Positions 53,991 to 64,000 of a DNA stretch of 64,000 nt are shown here, in pieces; the first letter of the stretch is position 1, and each line of letters opens with the position of its first letter. Source of the DNA: Polyangiaceae bacterium (GTDB lineage: Bacteria; Myxococcota_A; Polyangia; Polyangiales; Polyangiaceae); the NCBI GenBank assembly GCA_020633235.1, contig JACKEA010000009.1, positions 274,515 through 338,514 on the forward strand, given 5' to 3'. Under the pieces are notes generated by a model, which had not been told where the DNA came from, did no database searches, and saw nothing but the letters and a program-made list of their open reading frames with translations. A program made the translations under genes and the position numbers.

Positions 53991-55613
53991 ATGAGCCGTC
54001 GAGTCCTGTGCTACTCCCCCGGCCGCACACCGTTTCAGCGCCTCATGGCCGACGCGGTGGACAGCGGTGTGCTCGACAGCGTCGACGGACGCTTCCTGCA
54101 CGGTGAGCTGTCCATCGAATGCCTCACCGTGCCCACGCCGGAAGAGGTGCTGGCCAGCCTGGCGCGGGACTACGTGCACCTCTTGGTGGTCGACCTACGC
54201 GGGGGTGTGGAGGCCATCAGCCGAGGCCGCGCCCTGCTGGACGTACTCGACAATCCCGACGACGTGGAAGCGCGCTACGGCTTTCATCGCATCATCGCGC
54301 TGGTCTCCGGAGACGATGCCCAGGCCGTGGATCGCCTCACCGTCGAGCTCGGACGCCGAGGCATCGGCACCGTCCTTCGGGAGTATCCCGACGAGCCGGA
54401 GGGAGCCTTCGCGCTGGTCGTCGTCATGGAGGTGATCCGCCAGTTGGCCAAGCGCATCCCGGGCAAGACGGCAGTCGCGGCCTCCGGCGGTGGCGTCACC
54501 GGCATCTACTTCGAGCTCGGAGCCCTGAAGTGCCTCGACGACTGCATGACGCCGGGGGTGAACCAGCTCGACATGTTCTTCGGCATCAGCGCCGGAGCCG
54601 TCGTGACCAGCATGTTGGTGCAAGGCTACTCCCCCGACGAGATCATGGCGGCCATCGCCGGCCATGGCGGCGGCCGGGTGCCGCGCCTGGACCTCCGGCT
54701 CTTGCGTCTCGGGCACCTGAATTTCCCCGACCTGGGGCGGCGGATGTGGGCCGCCACGGACGTGCTCTGGCGCGCGCTCTACGACGTGGCCTGGCACCGC
54801 TCGCTGCCGAGCGCCAACGACCTGTTCCTCGACTACACCTCGCTGGTGGGCCCGCCGCTCCGGTCCGACGGCTTCGAGCGCGTGCTCAGCGAGTTGTTTT
54901 CCCGCGCGGGCACCACCAACGACTTCCGCGAGCTGCCACGCCCGCTGTTCGTCGGCGCGTCGGATCAGGACGCGCGGCGTCCCGTGGTGTTCGGCAGCGA
55001 GGAGTACGACTACATCCCCATCAGCCTCGCGGTACAGGCGTCGCTCAGCGTGAACCCCGCTTTCGCCGCCGTGCAGATCGACGGACGTTACTACGAAGAC
55101 GGCGCCGTGACGCGCACCAGCGACTTCGTGGAGGCGATCGAGCGGGGCGCGGATCTGGTGCTCGTGGTCGATCCGTTCTTGCCGTACGTCTCACGCCAGG
55201 TGGGCGCCAACAACCGCCGCGGCATTCTGTACAACATCGATCAGGACATTCGCAGCATGTCCTACACGCGGTTCGAGAACACGCGTAACTGGGTGCTCCG
55301 ACAGCGCCCGGAAGTGAGCAGCTACACGTTCTTGCCATCCAACCGCGTGCGCCGAATCCTGTCCGTGAACCCGATGGATCACCGGCCCTTCTTGGCCATC
55401 TGGAAAGGCGCGTACCTGTCGACGTTCCAGCGTATCGAGCGACTGTCCCACCGTATGCGCGGAGATTTCGCCGTGCACGGCATCAAGCTCGAGCTCGACC
55501 GCGCACGCGCGGTGGCGGACCGGCTCGCCAGGACCGCCGATCCCGCCTTCGCCGACTTCTTCCCGGACGCGCGGGTGGAGCTGCGAACGCCGCCCCTGTG
55601 CCGGACACACTGA
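53991..55613 (+). CDS. patatin-like phospholipase with N-terminal receiver-like domain
   Basis: A 540-residue protein. Residues about 1-150 have an alpha/beta repeat with HLLVVDLRGG and IIALVSGDD, like a response-regulator receiver without obvious full acidic triad. The patatin domain has the oxyanion GGG at 166-168, nucleophile Ser200 in GISAG and the catalytic Asp370 in EDGA. Hydrolyses acyl esters, probably phospholipids. Divergent by 125 nt of AT-rich DNA from the reductase. Confidence 0.88.
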   Translation: MSRRVLCYSPGRTPFQRLMADAVDSGVLDSVDGRFLHGELSIECLTVPTPEEVLASLARDYVHLLVVDLRGGVEAISRGRALLDVLDNPDDVEARYGFHRIIALVSGDDAQAVDRLTVELGRRGIGTVLREYPDEPEGAFALVVVMEVIRQLAKRIPGKTAVAASGGGVTGIYFELGALKCLDDCMTPGVNQLDMFFGISAGAVVTSMLVQGYSPDEIMAAIAGHGGGRVPRLDLRLLRLGHLNFPDLGRRMWAATDVLWRALYDVAWHRSLPSANDLFLDYTSLVGPPLRSDGFERVLSELFSRAGTTNDFRELPRPLFVGASDQDARRPVVFGSEEYDYIPISLAVQASLSVNPAFAAVQIDGRYYEDGAVTRTSDFVEAIERGADLVLVVDPFLPYVSRQVGANNRRGILYNIDQDIRSMSYTRFENTRNWVLRQRPEVSSYTFLPSNRVRRILSVNPMDHRPFLAIWKGAYLSTFQRIERLSHRMRGDFAVHGIKLELDRARAVADRLARTADPAFADFFPDARVELRTPPLCRTH

Positions 55614-55648
55614 CGCCCGGCGAGCGCCCGTGGTAGGAGGCCCGGGCC

Positions 55649-57355
55649 ATGCGTTATCGCCGCGCTCTCATCCCCACGCTGAAAGAAGCTCCTTCGGACG
55701 CCACCAGCGCCAGCCACGTCCTCTTGCTCCGTGCCGGTTACGTCCGGCGGGTGGGCGCCGGCGTGTACAGCTTCTTGCCGCTCGGCGTCCGCGTGCTTCG
55801 AAAGATCGAGAGCATCGTGCGCCAGGAGATGGATCGCGCGGGCGCGATGGAAGTGCTGCTGCCGGCGCTGTTGCCCGCCGAGTATTTTCGAGAGACCGGC
55901 CGCTGGGACGTGTACGGCGACACGCTCTTCCGCCTCAAGGACCGCAAGGGCTCCGACTACCACCTGGGGCCCACTCACGAGGAGATCATCACGGATCTCG
56001 CGCGGCGGGAGATCAAGAGCTACCGGGACCTGCCCAAGAACCTGTACCAGATCCAGACCAAGTATCGGGACGAGCCGCGCCCCCGTGGCGGCCTCCTGCG
56101 CTGCCGCGAGTTCAGCATGAAGGACGCCTACTCCTTCGACGTCAGCGAGGACAATGCTCGGCAGAGCTACGAGCAGATGCGCGTGGCCTACACGCAGATC
56201 TTCGATCGCCTCGGTCTGAACTACCGCATGGTCGCAGCGGACTCCGGCGCCATGGGCGGCTCCGGCAGCGCGGAGTTCCAGGTGCTGGTGCAGAGCGGAG
56301 AGGACCTCGTCGCGGCGTGCTCCCAGTGCCACTACGCGGCCAATCTGGAGGTCGCCACCACGCCGCCCTTCCCGCGGCGCGGAAACCCGGACGAGACTCC
56401 CGAGAAGAACAAGGTCCACACGCCGAAGCAGCGCACCATCGAGGAAGTGAGCAAGTTCCTCGGCGCCGGCCCAGACCGCTTCTTGAAGAGCCTCTTGTAC
56501 GTAGCAGACAAGGAAGTCGTGATGGCCGTGGTGCGCGGAGACCACGAGATCAACGAGATCAAGCTGGCCCGCGCCGCTGGTGTGAACGAGGTGTTCCTGG
56601 CGAGCCCGGAGGACGTCAAGAAGGCCACCGGCGCCGAGGTGGGCTTCGCCGGCCCCGTCGGTTTCGGCGGCAAGATCTTCGTGGATCGCGACGCTCAGAA
56701 CGTGGTGGACGGCATCACCGGCGCCAACGAGAGCGACTATCACTTCGAGCACGTGCAGCACGGTCGGGACTTCGAAGGCAACGTCGTCGAGATCCGCAGC
56801 GTGAAGGACGGCGATCTGTGCCCCGAGTGCGGCGCGTCCCTCGGCGTGTACCGCGGCATCGAGGCCGGTCACATCTTCCTTCTGGGCACGCGCTACAGCG
56901 CCCAGATGGGAGCCAACTACCTGGACGACTCCGGAGAGAGCCATCCCCTGATCATGGGCTGCTACGGCATCGGCGTGTCGCGCCTGGTAGCCACCGCGGT
57001 GGAGCAGTTCAACGACGCCGACGGCATCCTGTGGCCGATGAGCATCGCGCCCTACCACGTGCACGTGGCGCAGCTGGGCAGCGAACCCGAGGTGCTCGAG
57101 GCCGTGGCCCAGCTCGAAAAGGAGCTCGAGGCACGCGGCGTGGAGGTGTTGGTGGACGATCGCGAGGAGCGCCCCGGCGTCAAGTTCAAGGACGCCGATC
57201 TGATCGGCATCCCGCTGCGCATCACCGTTGGCGCCAAGAGCCTCGCCAAGGGCGGCGTGGAGCTGAAGCCCCGCAGCGAGAAGGACCCGAAGAAGGCGGA
57301 GCTCTTGCCCCTTGCAGATGCCATCGAGAAGGTCGTGGGCCTGGTCCGCGCATGA
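55649..57355 (+). CDS. proS: prolyl-tRNA synthetase
   Basis: A 568-residue class II synthetase of the bacterial type with an insertion (editing) domain. MRYRRALIPTLKEAPSDAT start, motif 1 region around LLPALLPAEYF, motif 2 RCREFSMKDAYSF, motif 3 MGCYGIGVSRLVA and an anticodon-binding C-terminus (VEVLVDDREERPGVKFKDADLIG). The stop overlaps the start of the next gene (ATGA). Confidence 0.97.
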   Translation: MRYRRALIPTLKEAPSDATSASHVLLLRAGYVRRVGAGVYSFLPLGVRVLRKIESIVRQEMDRAGAMEVLLPALLPAEYFRETGRWDVYGDTLFRLKDRKGSDYHLGPTHEEIITDLARREIKSYRDLPKNLYQIQTKYRDEPRPRGGLLRCREFSMKDAYSFDVSEDNARQSYEQMRVAYTQIFDRLGLNYRMVAADSGAMGGSGSAEFQVLVQSGEDLVAACSQCHYAANLEVATTPPFPRRGNPDETPEKNKVHTPKQRTIEEVSKFLGAGPDRFLKSLLYVADKEVVMAVVRGDHEINEIKLARAAGVNEVFLASPEDVKKATGAEVGFAGPVGFGGKIFVDRDAQNVVDGITGANESDYHFEHVQHGRDFEGNVVEIRSVKDGDLCPECGASLGVYRGIEAGHIFLLGTRYSAQMGANYLDDSGESHPLIMGCYGIGVSRLVATAVEQFNDADGILWPMSIAPYHVHVAQLGSEPEVLEAVAQLEKELEARGVEVLVDDREERPGVKFKDADLIGIPLRITVGAKSLAKGGVELKPRSEKDPKKAELLPLADAIEKVVGLVRA

Positions 57356-58548
57356 CGGACAAGCGCCGCTTCGCCAGCTCCACGGAGTCCGTCCACGCCG
57401 GTACGGATCGCAAGCGGCCGCATCACACGCTCGCGAGCACCATCGCGCAGACCGCGACGTTCACCTTCGACGACAGCGCGGATCTCGAGCGCTACATGCG
57501 CGGGGAGGACCCGGATCCCGAGCGCGAGGAGTACGGTCGCTACGGCAACCCCACCGTTCGTGAGGTCGAGCGCCGGGTGGCCACGCTCGAGGGTGCGGAC
57601 GACGCCGTCGCCATGGCCAGCGGCATGGGCGCCATCTCCACGGCAGCCTTGGCGCTGCTCCAGAGCGGCGATCACGTGGTGCTCTTCCGCGACTGCTATC
57701 GCCGCACGCGTCAGCTGGTCACCCGCACGCTGCAGCGCTTCGGCATCACGCACACCATCGTGCCGCCGGCGGATCTCGATGCCCTCGACGCCGCCATCAC
57801 GCCCGCCACGCGACTGGTGATCGCCGAGTCCCCCACCAACCCGTACTTGTTCTGCACGGATTTGGCCGAGCTCGCCGCTCGCACCAAGGCACGTGGGCGC
57901 ATTCGCACGCTGGTGGACGCCACCTTCGCCACGCCGGTGAACTGCCGCCCCCTGGCGGAGGGCGTCGATCTCGTCGCCCACAGCGCCACCAAGTATCTCG
58001 CCGGCCACAACGACGTGCTGGGCGGCTTCGTCGCCGGCCCCAGTCACCTGGTCTCGTTGATCCGTGATCTGCGCGGCGTGCTCGGCGGCGTGCTCGATCC
58101 CCACGCGGCGTTTCTCGTCGGCCGCGGGCTGAAGACGCTCAACGTGCGTGTGGAAAAGCAGAACGCCACCGCGCACGCGGTGGCTCGCTTTCTGGAAGGG
58201 CACCCGGGCGTCTCCCGCGTGTACTACCCGGGTCTGCCGAGCCATCCTTCCCACGCCATCGCCGAGAAACAGATGCGCGGCTTCGGCGGCGTGGTCTCTT
58301 TCGAGATGGAGGGCGGTCGCCAATCGGCCTCCAGGCTCGTCGACGCCTGCCAGCTCGCCCGCATCGCCCCTTCCCTGGGCGGGGTGGAGACCCTGATCGA
58401 GCAGCCGGCCTTGATGAGCTATTTCGAGCTCTCGGACGCCGAGCTCGCCGAGGTCGGCATTGCCCCCGGCTTGATTCGCCTGAGCGTCGGTATCGAGGAG
58501 GCCGAGGACGTGATCTCCGACCTCCGGGCCGCCTTGGACCAAATCTGA
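57352..58548 (+). CDS. Cys/Met metabolism PLP-dependent enzyme (cystathionine gamma-synthase/lyase type)
   Basis: A 398-residue fold-type I PLP enzyme. TESVHAGTDRK start, EEYGRYGNPTVREVERRVATLEGAD, AMASGMGAIS, the Tyr/Arg pocket (YGNP), the PLP Lys in HSATKYLAGHND, and SLGGVETLIEQPA. Family members do trans-sulfuration or direct sulfhydrylation of homoserine esters, or methionine gamma-lyase; subtype is not certain. Overlaps proS by 4 nt. Confidence 0.9.
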   Translation: MTDKRRFASSTESVHAGTDRKRPHHTLASTIAQTATFTFDDSADLERYMRGEDPDPEREEYGRYGNPTVREVERRVATLEGADDAVAMASGMGAISTAALALLQSGDHVVLFRDCYRRTRQLVTRTLQRFGITHTIVPPADLDALDAAITPATRLVIAESPTNPYLFCTDLAELAARTKARGRIRTLVDATFATPVNCRPLAEGVDLVAHSATKYLAGHNDVLGGFVAGPSHLVSLIRDLRGVLGGVLDPHAAFLVGRGLKTLNVRVEKQNATAHAVARFLEGHPGVSRVYYPGLPSHPSHAIAEKQMRGFGGVVSFEMEGGRQSASRLVDACQLARIAPSLGGVETLIEQPALMSYFELSDAELAEVGIAPGLIRLSVGIEEAEDVISDLRAALDQI

Positions 58549-58564
58549 GCAAGATTCCACGCTT

Positions 58565-58592
58565 GTTTGTTGGTTCGCCGCACGACCACCCC
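58565..58592 (+). repeat. interspersed intergenic motif, copy F
   Basis: TTTGTTGGTTCGCCGCACGACC, 16 nt after the PLP enzyme stop, same orientation. The hairpin can form as GG-TCG/CGA-CC, with changes that keep pairing. Confidence 0.6.
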
Positions 58593-58640
58593 TTCACCCT
58601 GCACCTAGCTCCCGTGGCCACACCCTGGATGCCTGCTCAT

Positions 58641-58654
58641 CACCCCTTGGGGTG
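58641..58654. repeat. perfect palindrome CACCCCTTGGGGTG
   Basis: A 14-nt perfect inverted repeat 45 nt upstream of the next gene. May be a terminator hairpin or an operator. Confidence 0.5.
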
Positions 58655-58698
58655 ACAATGACGTAGACGAGGGGCAGCGCTATGCTCCCAACCAGGCG

Positions 58699-59535
58699 GT
58701 GGAAGCGATCCGAAGCTGGTTTCTGCGCGACGTGCTCGACTACATCGAGCGGGATCGCGGTTCTGAAGCGCTCACGCGCCTGGGCGAGCGTTTGCCCGAT
58801 CGCCTCGGCGAGATCCTCGACCCCGCCACGCTGCGCACCAGCGCCCCCACGGAAACCGTACCGATCGCCACCGGCGAAGACGCGCTCTTATCCATCGAAT
58901 CCGCACTGGGGGACGGCTCGGGCAAGGTGCTCGAAGGGATCGGTCGCGAAATGGCGACGCGATTCCTGTCTCACGGCGGCGCCGTGATGACCGGGGATCT
59001 GATCGGCACCCTCTCGCGGCTGCGCGTCCCCTTCGAGCACCCATTCATCGGCGTGGACCTGACCTACGAGATCCAGCGCACGCCCGGCGGCTTCTCCATG
59101 ACCGTCGGCGCGGCGGGGCACCCCCGCGCCACCCGCATCCTCCGGCACCTTGCCTCCGGGGCGATCCTCGCTGCCCAGCGCTACGCGCGGGAAACGGGCA
59201 CGCCGAAGCTCTACGGGGAGGTTCGCGGAGACCGCGCCATCATCGACGTCGTGCTGCGCGCTACGACGGAGCCGACCCCCGTCATCGTGGAGGCCGACAC
59301 CAACAGCATGCGCCGTCCGTCTCGCCCGTCCATGCGCGCCGTTCCGCAGCCGAGCTTGAGCCGCCAAGTGGAGGAGATCCTGTCCCGGAGCCAATCCACC
59401 GAGCCCAGCGGCGTGCCGCCGCGGCGATCGTCGGAACCGCCCGTATCGTCCTACCGCCGCACCCCGAGCAGCTTCCCGGCAGCGCGTCCACCGAGTGAGC
59501 CGCCGCCGCGCGAATCGGTGCGCAAGCCGAAGTGA
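58699..59535 (+). CDS. hypothetical protein with disordered C-terminal tail
   Basis: A 278-residue protein. Residues about 1-190 form an alpha/beta domain (FLRDVLDYIERDRGSEALTRLGERLP... LSRLRVPFEHPFIGVDLTYEIQRTPGGFSMTVGAAGHPRATRILRHLASGAILAAQRYA) reminiscent of V4R/heme-like sensor domains or the myxococcal TIGR02265-type family. The rest is Pro/Ser/Arg-rich and probably unstructured. GTG start at 58699 is a guess as no good ribosome site is visible. Function unknown. Confidence 0.7.
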   Translation: MEAIRSWFLRDVLDYIERDRGSEALTRLGERLPDRLGEILDPATLRTSAPTETVPIATGEDALLSIESALGDGSGKVLEGIGREMATRFLSHGGAVMTGDLIGTLSRLRVPFEHPFIGVDLTYEIQRTPGGFSMTVGAAGHPRATRILRHLASGAILAAQRYARETGTPKLYGEVRGDRAIIDVVLRATTEPTPVIVEADTNSMRRPSRPSMRAVPQPSLSRQVEEILSRSQSTEPSGVPPRRSSEPPVSSYRRTPSSFPAARPPSEPPPRESVRKPK

Positions 59536-59545
59536 CCGCGTAGAG

Positions 59546-61288
<1,743 letters not shown>

Positions 61289-61333
61289 GAGATGGAAATA
61301 GCCTCGCGCCGCCGCCTTGGCCAGCAGAGAGGC

Positions 61334-61810
61334 TCAGCACCCGGAAGGCGTGACGTCGGAGCTGGAAAGCGGCGTGCGCTCGCCGCCGCTCAGGGTGTCC
61401 TTGATGCTGCCGGAGACGCGCACTGGCCCGGCGCAAATGGCGTCTTTCGTTGCGGGATCCAGCAGGCTGGCGGAGTCGATCACGAAGCTCACGGTCTTGC
61501 TCTGCCCCTTGCCGACGGTGAGCGGGAACGTCACGCCCTGCGGGGTCGCCTGAAGCGGCGAGACCAACGTGTCGCCTCCACGCACCAGGCCGAAGGTCTC
61601 CAGCGTCACCGTGCTGCCACCGCTGGCCTCGGCGCCCACCTCCAGGAACAGCTCGAAGCCCCCTCCGAGCTGTGTGCCCAAGGTCTTCTGCTCCACGGAG
61701 ATCTGCACGTTCCGCACCTTGGCGCCCAGGGTGACCGCGTCTTTGCTGCCGCAGCCCCAGGTCGCCACCGCCGCCACAAGCACCGCACCCACGCTCGAGA
61801 AACGCACCAT
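61334..61810 (-). CDS. small lipoprotein, unknown
   Basis: A 158-residue exported protein with lipobox TWGC, followed by a compact beta-rich domain (VTLGAKVRNVQISVEQKTLGTQLGGGFELFLEVGA... TVTLETFGLVRGG) that resembles LEA14/WHy-like or immunoglobulin-like folds only vaguely. Start chosen where the signal peptide begins. Upstream of the mutase gene by 45 nt on the same strand. Confidence 0.75.
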   Translation of the reverse strand: MVRFSSVGAVLVAAVATWGCGSKDAVTLGAKVRNVQISVEQKTLGTQLGGGFELFLEVGAEASGGSTVTLETFGLVRGGDTLVSPLQATPQGVTFPLTVGKGQSKTVSFVIDSASLLDPATKDAICAGPVRVSGSIKDTLSGGERTPLSSSDVTPSGC

Positions 61811-61873
61811 CGGCCAACGATAGACCGCGCCCCCCAATTGGCAACCGAAACCGATGCGGTACATTCGCGCGCG

Positions 61874-63421
61874 TTGAGCTGGTCGCATCACGTGTTGGCC
61901 ATCACGGGCTTGCTCGCGCTCTCGTGCGTGCCGGAGACGGGTGCGCGAGCCGCACCGCCGGCAAGAGCTGCGGAACACCCCACACCACCGCCGCCGGCTT
62001 CAGCGTCCGCCGAGCCCGACGCCAGCGCCCCACCCACTCCCGCCGGCGCGGTGGGAACGAGCGGCCCAGTGTCGGTGGAGGCCGTCTCGCCGCTGGCCAC
62101 TTGGACCGTGCTCTGCCAAGCACGCAAGGACGAAGACGGCAGCGGTAGCATCTCCGTCAGCGTCGGCCCCCGCGGCGCTCTCGGCGGCGACCCGCTCTCG
62201 CGTTACCTGGCGCTCGGCTCTACCCCCGGCACGCCCATCGACGACGTCGCCGCCATCGGTCCGACGGGGCGCTATCTCGTGGTGCAGCGGGGCGGCGTCC
62301 TCTCTCTGGTGGACTCCTTCACCAACCGGGAAGCAAAGCTCGCGGACGCGGACGCTCGGCGTGACGCCTCTCCCTTCCTGCATCACCGCGCGGTGGCCTT
62401 CGCCGAAGTTGGAAACGTTCTCGTCTATCTGCGCCGACGTGGGAAGCAGACCCGCGTCGTCGTGCGCCAGCTGTCGAGCGGCCAGGAGCGCGAGCTCGAG
62501 CCGGGTGCGGGCGAGCCGTGGCGCATCGACGTGGATCCCACCGGCCAGGTCGTGGTGCTGTCCGTGGTCACCGAAGATTCGAACGAGAACCACCGGCTCA
62601 GTTGGCCGGTGAAGCCGCGGAAGGAGCCCTGGCCTTGCCACGGCCCCATCAGCACCTTTCCCTCTCCTTCTCCGGGTCCTGATGGCGTGACGCCGCGGAT
62701 ACTTCCCGTTTCCGGCGGCCCGGCCGTGGACGTCCCGGGCTTGGTCGGTGCGCTGGGCACGGCGGTGTTGGCTCGCACACCGGACGGCGCGCTCCGCCTG
62801 CGCGAGGGCCGCCGAGATCAGGAGCTGGCCCCGGCGGACTGCGGCGCCCGCGTGCTGTACGCCGATGCCAAGCGGAAGCTCGCGTTGGTCGCCTGTGCGG
62901 GCATGGAGGGTCGTCCCCCTCTGGAGCTCGTGAGTCCCGCCGGCCGGGTGAAGCTCGATGCCGACGTCGCCTACCTCGCCAGCGATCACGCGCCGAGCGC
63001 GACGCGTCGAATGCTCGCCGTCTACCCTGGTTCCGACGCCGCGTTGCTGGACCTGGATCAGCAGAAGCTGACGCGCTTGGCAAAGGGTGACGCCGTGCTC
63101 GCACTGGACGGCCCAGCCGCCTTGGTCCGCCGCGGACGGCATCTCCTGCTCGCGAGGGCGGACGGCAGCACGCGAAAGCTCGCGCCGCAGCTGCCGGAGT
63201 TGCCGCACTGGGCGGTGGGACTGCACCACGTGGCCGTCACCCCGGTGGTGGTGCGCGTGGCCACGGGAGAGGTGCTCGGCCAGTTTCGCGGCGTGCCGCT
63301 GGCCGTCAGCCCCGAAGGGCGCGTGCTGGTCGCGGAGCAGGACGGCGACGGCGAGCACCTGGCCCAGGGCCCCTTGCGCTGGATCGCGCCAGAGCCGCCG
63401 GGCGACGCGGGCACTCACTGA
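61874..63421 (+). CDS. lipoprotein with propeller-like repeats
   Basis: About 515 residues. Signal peptide ending in LALSC only appears if translation starts at TTG 61874 (or GTG 61892, which leaves almost no basic N-region); no ATG suits. Pro/Ala/Ser linker, then beta blades (GPTGRYLVVQRGGVLSLVDS, VDPTGQVVVLSVVTED, VLYADAKRKLALVACAG, PEGRVLVAEQDGD) in a WD40-like pattern. Function unknown. Ends 7 nt inside the convergent partial gene. Confidence 0.7.
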   Translation: MSWSHHVLAITGLLALSCVPETGARAAPPARAAEHPTPPPPASASAEPDASAPPTPAGAVGTSGPVSVEAVSPLATWTVLCQARKDEDGSGSISVSVGPRGALGGDPLSRYLALGSTPGTPIDDVAAIGPTGRYLVVQRGGVLSLVDSFTNREAKLADADARRDASPFLHHRAVAFAEVGNVLVYLRRRGKQTRVVVRQLSSGQERELEPGAGEPWRIDVDPTGQVVVLSVVTEDSNENHRLSWPVKPRKEPWPCHGPISTFPSPSPGPDGVTPRILPVSGGPAVDVPGLVGALGTAVLARTPDGALRLREGRRDQELAPADCGARVLYADAKRKLALVACAGMEGRPPLELVSPAGRVKLDADVAYLASDHAPSATRRMLAVYPGSDAALLDLDQQKLTRLAKGDAVLALDGPAALVRRGRHLLLARADGSTRKLAPQLPELPHWAVGLHHVAVTPVVVRVATGEVLGQFRGVPLAVSPEGRVLVAEQDGDGEHLAQGPLRWIAPEPPGDAGTH

Positions 63422-64000
63422 TAGTCGATCTTCAACGTGGGCGGGGAGCCACCCTTGGCATTCTGGTAGTCGGTACCGTTCGTGGAGGCAGCGAACACTC
63501 CGAGGTACACGGGCGTGGACGCCTGCGGAAGGTTCGAGGGCAAGGTGAACGTGATGGTGCCGCCTTGCGCCGCGGCCCCCAGGTCCCCGGCCAACGGCGA
63601 CGAGCCGACCTTGGAGGGCACCGCCGAGAACAGCGCCGCGCGGGTGAACGAAGCGACCCGCCACACGTCACCCGTGGAGTCGCTCTCGTTGCCGGGATTG
63701 CTTCCTACGGTGAGCGACAGCGATACCGACGTGACGGTCTTCCCCGCCAGCGCGCCATCCAGGTTGAACCTCAAGAAGACGGCCGTGGGTGCATTCGCGA
63801 AGTTGTCGTTCGTGAGGTCGACGCTCATCAAACCGGTCCCCGTCGCGGTCTCGCAGGCGTCGGGGTCGGGACTATCGACGTTGACGCAATCGGCGACCGC
63901 CGCGACGTAGCTCACGCTCCCGGGTCCGGCATCCGCCCCCGCCGCGCCGCCGGTTCCCGTCGTGCCGCCGGTTCCCGCCGTACCGCCGGTTCCCGCCGTA
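63415..64000 (-). CDS. lipoprotein with DNRLRE/CBM96-like domain, N-terminus beyond window
   Basis: Frame open to the window edge. From the right it begins in a Gly/Thr/Ala-rich linker (TAGTGG repeats), like other lipoproteins here, then a beta-sandwich domain (AVFLRFNLDGALAGKTVTSVSLSLTVGSNPGNESDSTGDVWRV-type pattern, closing with a short beta strand KIDYQ) similar to DNRLRE/CBM96 carbohydrate-binding modules. A surface glycan-binding lipoprotein is inferred. Confidence 0.8.
   Translation of the reverse strand, partial: TAGTGGTAGTGGTTGTGGAAGADAGPGSVSYVAAVADCVNVDSPDPDACETATGTGLMSVDLTNDNFANAPTAVFLRFNLDGALAGKTVTSVSLSLTVGSNPGNESDSTGDVWRVASFTRAALFSAVPSKVGSSPLAGDLGAAAQGGTITFTLPSNLPQASTPVYLGVFAASTNGTDYQNAKGGSPPTLKIDYQ

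Overview
The window is uniformly GC-rich, gene-dense DNA of myxobacterial type (Myxococcota, most like the Polyangiales; inferred from content, no rRNA gene is present). The pointers are three Ser/Thr protein kinases, SpoIIE/RsbW-type regulators, many predicted lipoproteins with long Gly/Ala/Thr linkers behind the lipid-attached Cys, three von Willebrand A lipoproteins, a Stig1-like Cys-repeat protein and an ECF sigma factor with a SnoaL-like tail. No rRNA, tRNA, CRISPR array, integrase or transposase was seen.

Layout. 1-14205 is a Wzx/Wzy-type exopolysaccharide locus: polysaccharide deacetylase, four glycosyltransferases, flippase, outer-membrane export lipoprotein, polymerase/ligase, heparinase-like lyase and a priming sugar-phosphate transferase. 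A PP2C/SpoIIE phosphatase and an RsbW-type kinase lie inside it, suggesting partner-switch control. 14330-33372 is mixed housekeeping and surface genes: OsmC, N-formylglutamate amidohydrolase-like, malate dehydrogenase, DUF155, CBS pair, vWA lipoprotein, GGCT-like, kinases, a lipoprotein hydrolase, the Cys-repeat lipoprotein, a cNMP-binding protein and an SGNH hydrolase. 33373-33964 has no gene and carries a 35-bp tandem array. 33965-34549 is the most notable gene: a DsbA/FrnE-family oxidoreductase whose first catalytic Cys codon is TGA, followed at the right distance by a SECIS-like hairpin, so a probable selenoprotein that a standard gene caller would start about 33 codons downstream. 34658-36793 is sucCD. 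37053-43270 holds a DoxX-like/ECF sigma pair, ndk and a tightly overlapping dapD-dapE-lipoprotein-fdhD operon. 43277-53865 has an alpha-oxoamine synthase, DUF4202, lipoproteins, a tandem vWA pair and a siroheme nitrite/sulfite reductase with a coupled unknown gene. 53991-64000 has a patatin, proS, a Cys/Met-metabolism PLP enzyme, an acyl-CoA mutase with the isobutyryl-CoA mutase signature, and more lipoproteins.

Two signals cut across genes. (i) A short motif (about TTTGTTGGTCCGCCGCGG plus a variable tail) recurs eight times, always between genes and usually just 3' of a gene in the same orientation; its arms covary as a small hairpin. (ii) Selenium: besides the UPWC oxidoreductase, fdhD implies a formate dehydrogenase, often a Sec enzyme. 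selA/selB/selC/selD are not in the window, so Sec decoding must be verified elsewhere in the genome.
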